Below, piece after piece: positions 13,762-21,315 of a stretch of 51,786 nucleotides of DNA. The notes under the pieces are model-generated. The model saw only the letters and a list, made by a program, of their open reading frames with translations, had not been told where the DNA came from and made no database searches. The position numbers and the translations under genes were made by a program. Within the stretch, counting starts at the first letter, position 1. Each line of letters opens with the position of its first letter. The DNA comes from Prevotella sp. (GTDB lineage: Bacteria > Bacteroidota > Bacteroidia > Bacteroidales > Bacteroidaceae): NCBI GenBank assembly GCA_017475265.1, contig JAFVFY010000043.1:1-51786 (forward strand), given 5' to 3'.

Positions 13762-14565
13762 ATGATTGATTTTACAGAAGAACAGATACAGCGCTATTCG
13801 CGGCATATCCTGTTGCAGGATGTGGGCGTGGAGGGACAGGAGAAAATCATGAACGCGCGTGTGCTCGTAGTGGGTGCTGGCGGTCTGGGTGCTCCTGTGT
13901 CGCTCTACCTCGCTGCGGCGGGCATCGGAACCATTGGCATAGTCGATGCCGATGTCGTCGATTTGAGCAATCTCCAGCGTCAGGTGATTCACTTCACCAA
14001 GGATGTGGGTGTGCCAAAGGTAAAAAGTGCCGAGGAAAAGATCAAGGCCATCAATCCCGACGTGAAGGTGGACACCTATTTTGAGTTCCTCGACTCGTCG
14101 AACGCGCTTGACATCATCAAGGAGTACGACTTCGTGGTTGACGGCACAGACAACTTCCCCGTGAAGTTCCTCATCAACGATGCGTGCGTGATGGCGGGCA
14201 AGCCCTTCTCGCATGGTGGCATCCTGCGCTTCAACGGTCAGACCTTTACACACTTGCCTGGCACGGCTTGCTATCGTTGCATGTTCAAGGAACCGCCTCC
14301 TGCAGGAGCCGTTCCCACCTGTTCACAGGCTGGTGTATTAGGTGCCATTGCTGGTATGCTCGGAACCATCCAGGCCGCAGAGACCCTGAAGTATTTCACA
14401 GGCATCGGCGAGCTGCTGACGAACCGTCTGCTTACCTTCGATGCCAAGACCATGCAGTTCCGCACGGTTCCCGTGAAGCATCGTGACTCATGCGCCATCT
14501 GCGGCACGAACCCCACTATCGATCATCTCATCGATTACGAACAGGCCACCTGCGACTTGCATTAG
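13762..14565 (+). CDS. ThiF/MoeB/HesA-family E1-like adenylyltransferase
   Basis: 267 residues. It should adenylate the C-terminal glycine of the ThiS-like carrier encoded just upstream. The ATP site is VVGAGGLGAPVSLYLAAAG (about residues 35-53). IDADVVDLSNLQRQ-type residues appear as VDADVVDLSNLQRQ, and the catalytic-cysteine region as GAVPTCSQAGVLG. Zinc is held by two CxxC-type pairs (YRCMFKE with the cysteine before it, and CAICGTNP). The length is that of MoeB without a rhodanese domain. The stop TAG is shared with the first bases of repeat element C. Confidence 0.92.
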   Translation: MIDFTEEQIQRYSRHILLQDVGVEGQEKIMNARVLVVGAGGLGAPVSLYLAAAGIGTIGIVDADVVDLSNLQRQVIHFTKDVGVPKVKSAEEKIKAINPDVKVDTYFEFLDSSNALDIIKEYDFVVDGTDNFPVKFLINDACVMAGKPFSHGGILRFNGQTFTHLPGTACYRCMFKEPPPAGAVPTCSQAGVLGAIAGMLGTIQAAETLKYFTGIGELLTNRLLTFDAKTMQFRTVPVKHRDSCAICGTNPTIDHLIDYEQATCDLH

Positions 14566-14679
14566 CCCCCTAAGTTAGGGGGCCACAGGGGTCTGAACAA
14601 GCGCAGACTCCTCAATGAGTAACAATAATAGGTCTGATTTACGCTTGTTCAGACCCCCACCCCCCTAACTTAGGGGGCT
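14564..14679. repeat. Inverted-repeat intergenic element C
   Basis: Third copy of the CCCCCTAAGTTAGGGGG element with GTCTGAACAAGCGCAGA / ACGCTTGTTCAGAC inner arms. It fills the gap between the E1-like and JAMM genes; the JAMM start follows eight bases later. Confidence 0.9.
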
Positions 14680-14687
14680 CAAAGACG

Positions 14688-15161
14688 ATGTATATACCAC
14701 AAGAAATCATTGATGAATTAATCAGTCAGGCCCGGCAGGACGCACCCAACGAGACGTGCGGTTACCTGTTGGGCATTTCTGGGAGCGCGGACGTCCCCGT
14801 CCGCAATGGTGCGGGCGAGACGACCGCGCTCCCAAATGCAGTCGGGACGACCGCGCTCCCAGGGGAGGACGTGGTGACAGAGAACTACTGGATGGAGAAC
14901 ATCGACCACTCCCCAGAGCATTTCTCCTTCGCCCCGAAAGACCAGTTCGCCGCCCTGAAATACGCGCGCAGCAAAGGCTTGAAGATTCTCGCCAACTGGC
15001 ACAGTCATCCCGCCTCGCCCTCGCGTCCCTCACAGGAAGACCTCCGCTTGGCCAACGACCCCACCATCCGCTACGCCATCCTCTCTCTCCATGAAGGCGT
15101 GCATCTGAATTCTTTCAAGATTCTGAACGGCGAAGTGGTGGACAAAGAAGTACACCTATAA
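14688..15161 (+). CDS. JAMM/Mov34 (MPN+) zinc metallopeptidase
   Basis: 157 residues. The JAMM signature is complete: Glu22 in NETCGYLLG, and His105, His107, Ser115 and Asp118 in WHSHPASPSRPSQED, giving HxHx7SxxD. Bacterial stand-alone JAMM enzymes either trim residues after the Gly-Gly of ThiS-like carriers or release cysteine or homocysteine from the carrier (QbsD, Mec+, HcyD are examples). Here the ThiS-like protein has five residues after its glycines, so trimming is a direct prediction. Residues 31-58 (SGSADVPVRN...TTALPGE) come from an inserted palindrome and sit in the loop after the first strand, away from the zinc ligands. Confidence 0.9.
   Translation: MYIPQEIIDELISQARQDAPNETCGYLLGISGSADVPVRNGAGETTALPNAVGTTALPGEDVVTENYWMENIDHSPEHFSFAPKDQFAALKYARSKGLKILANWHSHPASPSRPSQEDLRLANDPTIRYAILSLHEGVHLNSFKILNGEVVDKEVHL
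14780..14861. repeat. In-frame GGGAGCGCGG palindrome inside the JAMM gene
   Basis: TGGGAGCGCGG (14780-14790) is inverted as CCGCGCTCCCA (14851-14861), with GCGGACGTCCCCGTCCGC inside the left half and a further CCGCGCTCCCA at 14824-14834. It adds about 28 residues to the peptidase without a stop. Confidence 0.85.
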
Positions 15162-15171
15162 GACATACAAT

Positions 15172-16086
15172 ATGGAGAATATCAATGAAACGCTGATGCG
15201 TAATGTTAACCTGTTGTCACGGCTGACAGAGCAGGAGGTGAGGATGATGCCTAAGACGCAAGCCCCTCTCCCCTCGTTAGAGCAGGTGAAGCAAATCATC
15301 AGTTTGGTAAAGAGCATCATCTTCCCCGACTACTTCAACAAGCGGCAGTGCAACGAGACCATCCGTTCCTACTACATCGGCGTGCACATGGAAGAACTGC
15401 TGAAACTGTTGACGAGGCAAATTGCCCACGGCCTACAGTTCGGCGAGAACCGCGATTCGACCACGACGCGACAACAGATTTATGATGAAGCGGGCCAACT
15501 GGCATTGCAGCTCATCGACTCGTTGCCCGAAATCAAGCGATTGCTATATACCGACGTTCAGGCAATGTTCGACAATGACCCCGCAGCGCCCAACTACGGC
15601 GAGGTGATTTTCAGCTATCCCGTGATGAATGCGATGATGCACTATCGTTTTGCCCACAAGCTCCACGAACTGCACATACCCGTCATTCCGCGTATCATCA
15701 CCGAACTGGCCCACTCAAAGACAGGCATCGACATCCATCCTGGCGCACAGATTGGCGAGTACTTTGCCATCGACCACGGTACGGGCGTGGTCATTGGTGA
15801 GACATCCATCATCGGCCATCATGTGACGCTCTATCAGGGCGTGACGCTCGGCTCGAAGAGCTTCAAGAAAGATGCCGACGGAAACATGCTCAACATACCC
15901 CGTCATCCCATTATCGAGGACAATGTCACCATCTACAGCAATGCCAGCATCCTGGGCCGTATCACCATCGGCCACGACTCCGTTATCGGCGGTAACATTT
16001 GGGTGACGCACGATGTGGCTCCCAACTCCCGCGTCCAGCAGTCGAGGGCCGTAGAAAGGCATTTTGATGGAGGCTTGGGTATTTAA
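15172..16086 (+). CDS. Serine O-acetyltransferase, operon copy
   Basis: 304 residues. It makes O-acetylserine from serine and acetyl-CoA, the acceptor for sulfide or thiocarboxylate sulfur in cysteine formation. A long alpha-helical N-terminal part (residues ~1-190) is followed by the left-handed beta-helix with hexapeptide repeats: TGIDIHPGAQIGEYFAIDHG, TGVVIGETSIIGHHVTLYQG, ILGRITIGHDSVIGGNIWV. The type is the EpsC/long SAT of Bacteroidetes. It follows the JAMM gene by ten bases and is the last sulfur gene of the operon. Serine acetyltransferases are known companions of family 2 encapsulins. A paralogue lies at 34496-35407. Confidence 0.92.
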   Translation: MENINETLMRNVNLLSRLTEQEVRMMPKTQAPLPSLEQVKQIISLVKSIIFPDYFNKRQCNETIRSYYIGVHMEELLKLLTRQIAHGLQFGENRDSTTTRQQIYDEAGQLALQLIDSLPEIKRLLYTDVQAMFDNDPAAPNYGEVIFSYPVMNAMMHYRFAHKLHELHIPVIPRIITELAHSKTGIDIHPGAQIGEYFAIDHGTGVVIGETSIIGHHVTLYQGVTLGSKSFKKDADGNMLNIPRHPIIEDNVTIYSNASILGRITIGHDSVIGGNIWVTHDVAPNSRVQQSRAVERHFDGGLGI

Positions 16087-16092
16087 ACATAA

Positions 16093-16980
16093 ATGATTAA
16101 ACAGATGACAAACGAAAGACGTGATTTGAACCGCCAACTAGCCCAGATGTTGAAGGGCGGAGTAATTATGGATGTGACAACCCCTGAACAGGCACGTATT
16201 GCAGAAGAGGCAGGAGCCTGCGCAGTAATGGCATTGGAAAGGATTCCTGCCGACATCCGTGCAGCAGGCGGTGTATCAAGAATGAGTGACCCAAAGATGA
16301 TTCGTGGCATTCAGGAGGCTGTGAGCATTCCCGTGATGGCGAAATGCCGTATCGGTCACATTGCTGAGGCACAGATTCTGCAGGCTATCGAGATTGACTA
16401 TATTGACGAAAGTGAGGTTCTCAGTCCTGCCGATAATATCTATCACATCGACAAGACGAAGTTCGACGTGCCCTTTGTTTGTGGTGCGAAGAATCTGGGT
16501 GAGGCTTTACGCCGTATTGCCGAGGGTGCCACGATGATCAGGACTAAAGGCGAGCCTGGTACGGGCGACGTGGTGCAGGCGGTGAGTCACATGCGACTGA
16601 TGCAGAGTGAAATCCGTCGGCTGGTGTCGATGAGCGAAGACGAGCTCTACGAGGCTGCCAAACAGTTACAAGCGCCCTACGAACTAGTGCAATACGTTCA
16701 TGAGAATGGCAAACTGCCTGTGGTGAACTTTGCTGCTGGTGGTGTGGCTACCCCTGCAGATGCGGCTCTGATGATGCTGTTAGGTGCTGAAGGTGTGTTT
16801 GTTGGTAGTGGAATCTTCAAGAGCGGCAATCCTGCCAAGCGTGCTTCTGCTATTGTGCAGGCAGTGACCAATTATAAGGATGCCCAGTCGTTAGCCAAAC
16901 TCAGCGAGGATCTTGGCGAAGCGATAGTAGGAATTAACGAACAGGAGATAGAACTTTTAATGGCGGAGAGAGGTAAATGA
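16093..16980 (+). CDS. pdxS: Pyridoxal 5'-phosphate synthase, lyase subunit PdxS
   Basis: 295 residues, full length. PdxS condenses ribose 5-phosphate, glyceraldehyde 3-phosphate and ammonia into PLP in a 12-mer with PdxT. Visible marks: [35 protein letters not shown], the catalytic lysine in [16 protein letters not shown], and [16 protein letters not shown]. It starts seven bases after the serine acetyltransferase stop, so PLP supply is probably co-transcribed with the PLP-dependent desulfurase. Confidence 0.97.
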   Translation: MIKQMTNERRDLNRQLAQMLKGGVIMDVTTPEQARIAEEAGACAVMALERIPADIRAAGGVSRMSDPKMIRGIQEAVSIPVMAKCRIGHIAEAQILQAIEIDYIDESEVLSPADNIYHIDKTKFDVPFVCGAKNLGEALRRIAEGATMIRTKGEPGTGDVVQAVSHMRLMQSEIRRLVSMSEDELYEAAKQLQAPYELVQYVHENGKLPVVNFAAGGVATPADAALMMLLGAEGVFVGSGIFKSGNPAKRASAIVQAVTNYKDAQSLAKLSEDLGEAIVGINEQEIELLMAERGK

Positions 16981-17528
16981 GAATTGCAATACTCGCTTTG
17001 CAAGGGGCATTCATTGAGCATGAGCAAATGTTGCAGCAGCTTGGAGTAGAAACTTTTGAAATACGCCAGATAAGGGATTGGCAGCAACCTAAAGACGGTC
17101 TTATCCTGCCTGATGGTGAAAGTACGGTACAGATGCGTCTGCTTAAGGAACTTTCTCTTTTCGCCCCTGTTCGTCGGGCCATTCTTGACGGTCTGCCCGT
17201 CTTCGGCACCTGTGCAGGCATGATACTTTTGTCTGAGGGCTATTTGGGAACTATGGACATCCGTGTACGTCGTAATGCATACGGTAGACAGTTGGGCAGC
17301 TTTTATACGACAAGTCGCGTTGAGGATATAGGTGATGATATCCCTATGACATTTATTCGTGCACCTTATATAGAAGAAGTGCTGAGTAATCGATGTTCGG
17401 TTCTTTCAGAGATTGATGGTCGCATTGTTGCTGCCAGTCAAGGCAAACAGCTTGCCACTGCTTTCCACCCGGAATTGAATGATGATTTCCGAATCCATCA
17501 GTATTTTCTACAATGGATTACTTCGTAG
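16977..17528 (+). CDS. pdxT: PLP synthase glutaminase subunit PdxT
   Basis: 183 residues. It supplies ammonia to PdxS from glutamine. The class I glutaminase triad is visible: nucleophile Cys in [11 protein letters not shown], and His/Glu in TAFHPEL. The PDGEST motif appears as [13 protein letters not shown]. Its start overlaps the pdxS stop by four bases (ATGA). It converges on tcdA with an 11-base overlap of the coding ends. Confidence 0.96.
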   Translation: MRIAILALQGAFIEHEQMLQQLGVETFEIRQIRDWQQPKDGLILPDGESTVQMRLLKELSLFAPVRRAILDGLPVFGTCAGMILLSEGYLGTMDIRVRRNAYGRQLGSFYTTSRVEDIGDDIPMTFIRAPYIEEVLSNRCSVLSEIDGRIVAASQGKQLATAFHPELNDDFRIHQYFLQWITS

Positions 17529-18315
17529 CGTCCTGAATCACTAATCCTGCCAACATTAAACCGAAGATGGCGGTGATGTGGGCCAGGGTTCCGTTGATCT
17601 GGGCTTTCGACGAACACCACTCGTGGTTCAGGAGACTTTGGTTGCCGGGGCCCAGTTTGGCCTTGGGACACATACATTGCTCTGTGCCGCAGGTGGCGTT
17701 ATGGCCACGGTTAGTCAATAGCTCGTCGCTGTAGACACATTGGAACTTACGCGTCGGGAACAGCTTTAGTGACTTAAACTTCTTTCGTAAGGCGCGAGCC
17801 AAAGGATCGCCCTGCACTTTCCAGAACTCCGTCACCAGGATACGAGTGGGGTCAAGCTTCAATGCTGCGCCCATCGAGGAAAAAAGTTTGGCATTTGTAC
17901 GGCAAGCCATCAGAATCAGTAGTGCCTTATCCTTCAGCGAGTCGATAGCGTCGATGATGTAGTCGTAGCTGTCGAGGTCGAAACTCTCTGCAGTCTCCTC
18001 ATTGAAAATCTTCTGTAGTTCAGTAATCTCGGCTTTGGGGTTGATGCTGAGCAGACGCTCCTTCAGTGCCTCCACCTTCACCTGTCCCACAGTCTTCGTC
18101 GTTGCCATCAGTTGCCGATTGATGTTGGTGATGCACACACGGTCGCTATCAACAATCGTCAACTGCCTGATGCCGCTGCGCACCAGACTTTCCGCACACC
18201 AAGACCCGACACCGCCCACGCCGAAGATAATCACCCGTTTCTGGGCTATCCGTTCCATCGTCTCTTCACCCAAAAGCAACTCACTCCTGCGGAATATTGC
18301 ATTTTGTATTGCCAT
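17518..18315 (-). CDS. tcdA: tRNA threonylcarbamoyladenosine dehydratase TcdA
   Basis: 265 residues from ATG 18315. TcdA is a ThiF-fold enzyme that cyclises t6A37 to ct6A in tRNA, with ATP. It carries VIIFGVGGVGSWCAESLVRSGI, DSDRVCITNINRQLMA and IDAIDSLKDKALL. The C-terminal CxxC-like cysteines are in CGTEQCMCPKAKL. In E. coli TcdA (CsdL) works with the CsdA/CsdE desulfurase system, so its place next to sulfur genes may not be chance, though it is on the other strand. Starts further upstream lie at or before the promoter box 18337-18344; ATG 18327 is the only alternative. Confidence 0.93.
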   Translation of the reverse strand: MAIQNAIFRRSELLLGEETMERIAQKRVIIFGVGGVGSWCAESLVRSGIRQLTIVDSDRVCITNINRQLMATTKTVGQVKVEALKERLLSINPKAEITELQKIFNEETAESFDLDSYDYIIDAIDSLKDKALLILMACRTNAKLFSSMGAALKLDPTRILVTEFWKVQGDPLARALRKKFKSLKLFPTRKFQCVYSDELLTNRGHNATCGTEQCMCPKAKLGPGNQSLLNHEWCSSKAQINGTLAHITAIFGLMLAGLVIQDATK

Positions 18316-18336
18316 TGTCTTTTTCATTTTCGGGCG

Positions 18337-18344
18337 CAAAGGTA
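18337..18344 (-). promoter_or_regulatory. tcdA promoter box TACCTTTG
   Basis: Minus-strand TACCTTTG 22 bases before ATG 18315. A very short leader is implied. Confidence 0.65.
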
Positions 18345-18429
18345 CGAAATAAATTCCAAATCGTACCATGAGTATGGTATTTTTGTCGCTTTTTCTCGCG
18401 TCGATGTGCGTATTCTGCAAAGATTATCG

Positions 18430-18437
18430 TACCTTTG
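18430..18437 (+). promoter_or_regulatory. Promoter box TACCTTTG of the ATP-grasp operon
   Basis: TACCTTTG 25 bases before ATG 18462, divergent from tcdA. No clear TTTG at -33. Confidence 0.65.
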
Positions 18438-18461
18438 CACGCGAATTAAGTGATTAGGTTT

Positions 18462-19655
18462 ATGAATTTCGTATTTATATCGCCCCATTTCCCGCATACG
18501 TACTGGCAGTTCTGCCAGCGGCTCAACCAGAACGGCGTGACGGTGCTGGCCATCGCCGACGTACACTACGACTTGTTGCAGCCGGAGCTGAAGGAGTCGC
18601 TGACGGAGTACTACCGCGTGGACTCGTTGGAGAACTACGACGAGGTGTACCGTGGCGTGGCCTACTTCGCCTACCGTTACGGACGCATCGACTGGATTGA
18701 GTCGAACAATGAGTACTGGCTGGAGCAGGACGCCCGGTTGCGAACGGACTTCAATGTCGTGACGGGCATACAGAGTGACCGCATCCGCAGCATCAAGGAG
18801 AAGTCGGAGATGAAGAAGCACTATCTGGAGGGCGGCATACCGACGGCGCGTCAGACACTGGCTTCTGCAGGACTCGAGGCCGTGGCTGCATTTGCCGCCG
18901 AGGTGGGCTATCCCATCATCGCCAAGCCCGACGTGGGCGTGGGTGCCAGTGGTACTTACAAGATTAACAGCGAAACTGAGTTGGCAGACTTCTATGCCAA
19001 AGAACCGCATGCCAACCAGTACGTGGTCGAAGAGTTCATTACGGGCGAGATATGCTCCTACGATGCCGTCATCGACAGCAAGGGCGAGCCGTTGTTCGAG
19101 TCAATGACCGTCTGGCCACCGTCCATCATGGACATCGTGAACCTGAAGCTCGACCTGTCGTACTACGTCGATAAGGAGATGCCAGAGCCTTTGCGCCAGC
19201 TGGGCCGCCGCACGGTGAAAGCTTTCGGCGTAGTGAGCCGCTTCGTGCACCTGGAGTTCTTCCGCCTCGACAGCGACCGCCCCGGCCTCGGCAGTGTGGG
19301 CGACTTTGTGGCCTTGGAAGTAAATATGCGTCCGGCAGGAGGCTACACGCCCGACATGATTAACTACGCACATTCGACTGATGTGTATAAGGTATGGGCC
19401 GATATGGTGGCTTTCGACGAGTTGCGCACAGAAGAGGGCAAGCCCTACTACTGCGCCTTCGCCAGTCGCCGCGACATCTACCGCTACCGCCACAGTCACA
19501 ATGAGGTGAAGAATCGCTACAGCGGACAGCTGATGATGTGCGAGCGCATGCCCGAACTATTCTCGGCAGCCATGGGACAGCAGATGTACACCGTCCGTCT
19601 CAATACGATGGACGAGGTGCAGGAGTTTATTAATTATGTACACGCGAAACAATGA
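18462..19655 (+). CDS. ATP-grasp ligase, carboxylate-amine type
   Basis: 397 residues from ATG 18462. An N-terminal dinucleotide-like domain (MNFVFISPHFPHTYWQFCQRL) precedes the ATP-grasp core: EKSEMKKHYLEGGIPTARQT, GYPIIAKPDVGVGASGTYKI (the glycine-rich loop), NQYVVEEFITGEICSYDAVID, and metal ligands in HLEFFRLD and VALEVNMRPAGGYTPDMINYA. Such enzymes join a carboxylate to an amine or thiol through an acyl phosphate. The substrate is unknown. It leads a seven-gene operon and overlaps the next gene by four bases. Confidence 0.85.
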   Translation: MNFVFISPHFPHTYWQFCQRLNQNGVTVLAIADVHYDLLQPELKESLTEYYRVDSLENYDEVYRGVAYFAYRYGRIDWIESNNEYWLEQDARLRTDFNVVTGIQSDRIRSIKEKSEMKKHYLEGGIPTARQTLASAGLEAVAAFAAEVGYPIIAKPDVGVGASGTYKINSETELADFYAKEPHANQYVVEEFITGEICSYDAVIDSKGEPLFESMTVWPPSIMDIVNLKLDLSYYVDKEMPEPLRQLGRRTVKAFGVVSRFVHLEFFRLDSDRPGLGSVGDFVALEVNMRPAGGYTPDMINYAHSTDVYKVWADMVAFDELRTEEGKPYYCAFASRRDIYRYRHSHNEVKNRYSGQLMMCERMPELFSAAMGQQMYTVRLNTMDEVQEFINYVHAKQ

Positions 19656-20411
19656 ATATCAATTACGTGAAGAAATACAGCAACGCTCTCGGGCGTGACA
19701 TGGAATACAAGACCTACGGCACTGAGGGACATCCCGTGCTGGTTTTCCCGTCACAGGACGGACGTTTTTACGACTATCAGGACTTCGACATGGTGGGTGT
19801 GCTCTCTGGCTTCATCGACCGCGGACTTATCCGGCTCATCTGTGTTGACAGCATCGACCGCGAGACGTGGAGCGACTTGCAGGGCGACCATCACCGCCGC
19901 ATAGCACTCCATGAACAGTGGTTCCATTATATTGTGGACGAACTGATACCAGATGTGCGCCGCCATCCCGACGAGACTTTTATCGTCACGGGCTGTAAGT
20001 ATGGGCGGTTTTCACGCCGGAAACTTCTTCTTCCGCCGCCCCGACCTCTTCGACACGCTGCTGGCACTGAGCGGACTCTACTATGCGGGCTATTTCTTCC
20101 CCAACTACAACGATCCGCTTATCTACGACAACTCGCCCTACGACTTCCTACGCTCGATGCCCGCCGACCATCCTTATTGGGATCTGTACCGTCACCGCCG
20201 CATCGTGATGTGCGTGGGTCAGGGAGCCTGGGAGGACGAGCTGCTGGACAGTACTCGTCAGATGGATGCACTGCTGAAGGAGAAGGACATCCCCGCCTGG
20301 ATCGACTACTGGGGGCACAACGTTGCCCACGACTGGGCATGGTGGCGCAAGCAGGTGGTCTATTTCATGCAGCACATCCTGACCGACACGGGAGTGGAGT
20401 ATGTAATTTAG
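19652..20411 (+). pseudogene. Esterase of the alpha/beta-hydrolase fold, interrupted by a one-base frameshift
   Basis: The first half reads MNINYVKKYSNALGRDMEYK...DETFIVTGC from 19652. The second half is one base out of phase: SMGGFHAGNFFFRRPDLFDTLLALSGLYY...HDWAWWRKQVVYFMQHIL to TAG 20411. One extra A at 19997-19998 separates them, exactly at the nucleophile elbow VTGC-SMGG; with it removed the serine motif and the whole 252-residue protein are restored. The family is the putative esterase/EstA type (D/FrmB-like) often found beside ATP-grasp genes. It may be a true pseudogene, a sequencing error or a recoded gene. Confidence 0.85.
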
Positions 20412-20420
20412 GAAGATGAT

Positions 20421-20915
20421 ATGGCCGACATCAGACACATAGAAGAGAAAGACCAGCTACAGTTGGCCAATATCATCCGTTCTGTTTTTGAGGAATATGG
20501 TGCTCCGCTGGTCAACACTGTTTATGATGACCATCGGACGGAGCATGTTTTTGATTCACTGGCAGGGAAGAATGCCGGGTACTGGGTAGCCGCTGACAAT
20601 GAGATTGTTCTTGGAGGCTGTGGCTACTATCCGACTGAGGGACTGCCCGAAGGTTATGCCGAACTGGTGAAGTTCTATCTATCACCCGCTGCCCGTGGTT
20701 TCGGCTATGGCTCAAAGCTGTTCCTGCAGGCAATCGAAGGGGCTCGCAAGGCTGGCTATAGTCATCTGTATATCGAATCGTTCCCGCAGTTCTCAGATGC
20801 AGTGTCCATGTATGAGCGCCATGGTTTCCGGCATATTCCTCAGCGTCTTGGCGACTCAGGGCATACTGCAACTACTATATTTATGGTCAAGGATTTAATA
20901 AAGAAACTCAAATAA
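20421..20915 (+). CDS. GNAT-family N-acetyltransferase
   Basis: 164 residues. GNAT fold with the acetyl-CoA pyrophosphate loop AELVKFYLSPAARGFGYGSKLFLQAIEGARKAGY (Arg/Gly-x-Gly-x-Gly near residues 93-98), and the C-terminal SMYERHGFRHIPQRLGDSGH. It transfers an acetyl group to an unknown small amine or protein. It sits 9 bases after the esterase stop and 8 before ridA, in the same operon. Confidence 0.87.
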   Translation: MADIRHIEEKDQLQLANIIRSVFEEYGAPLVNTVYDDHRTEHVFDSLAGKNAGYWVAADNEIVLGGCGYYPTEGLPEGYAELVKFYLSPAARGFGYGSKLFLQAIEGARKAGYSHLYIESFPQFSDAVSMYERHGFRHIPQRLGDSGHTATTIFMVKDLIKKLK

Positions 20916-20923
20916 TAACAGGT

Positions 20924-21304
20924 ATGAAAGAAGTTATTAATACCACAAAAGTCCCTGCTGCCATCGGCCCGTATAGTCAGGCCATCAAAGTAGGGAATCT
21001 TGTATATACCTCTGGGCAGATTTCCATCGATCCCGCCACAGGCAGTTTTGTAGAGGGCGGCATCAAGGAACAAACCCGCCAGTCGTTGACCAACGTTCAG
21101 GCTATTCTCAAAGAAGCCGGGTTGACGATGGAAAATGTAGTAAAGACAACGGTGTTCATGGCCGATATGAACGATTTCGCAAATATGAATACTGTCTATG
21201 CCGAGTTCTTCACGGAGCCTTATCCCGCCCGCTCTGCCGTCGCCGTCAAGACGTTGCCCAAGGGTGCATTGGTTGAGATTGAAGTGGTTGCAGAAGTCAT
21301 TTAG
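20924..21304 (+). CDS. ridA: RidA-family enamine/imine deaminase
   Basis: 126 residues, full length. RidA hydrolyses reactive enamines such as 2-aminoacrylate, made by PLP enzymes acting on serine or cysteine. Typical marks: IGPYSQAIKVGNLVYTSGQI, the arginine in the C-terminal PYPARSAVAVKTLPKGALVEIEVVA, and NVQAILKEAGLTMENVVKTTVF. Its closeness to PLP-dependent cysteine enzymes is in keeping with this role. Confidence 0.95.
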   Translation: MKEVINTTKVPAAIGPYSQAIKVGNLVYTSGQISIDPATGSFVEGGIKEQTRQSLTNVQAILKEAGLTMENVVKTTVFMADMNDFANMNTVYAEFFTEPYPARSAVAVKTLPKGALVEIEVVAEVI

Positions 21305-21315
21305 ATTATTTATAG

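Noticed and set aside
13429-14565. thiS and thiF of thiamine synthesis
   Set aside because: No thiG, thiH, thiC or thiE lies nearby; desulfurase, JAMM and serine acetyltransferase neighbours point elsewhere, though a thiamine role is not excluded.
19953-20411. Separate gene starting inside the esterase
   Set aside because: Its first residues are the shifted frame of the esterase; the SMGGFHAGN part completes the upstream VTGC motif.
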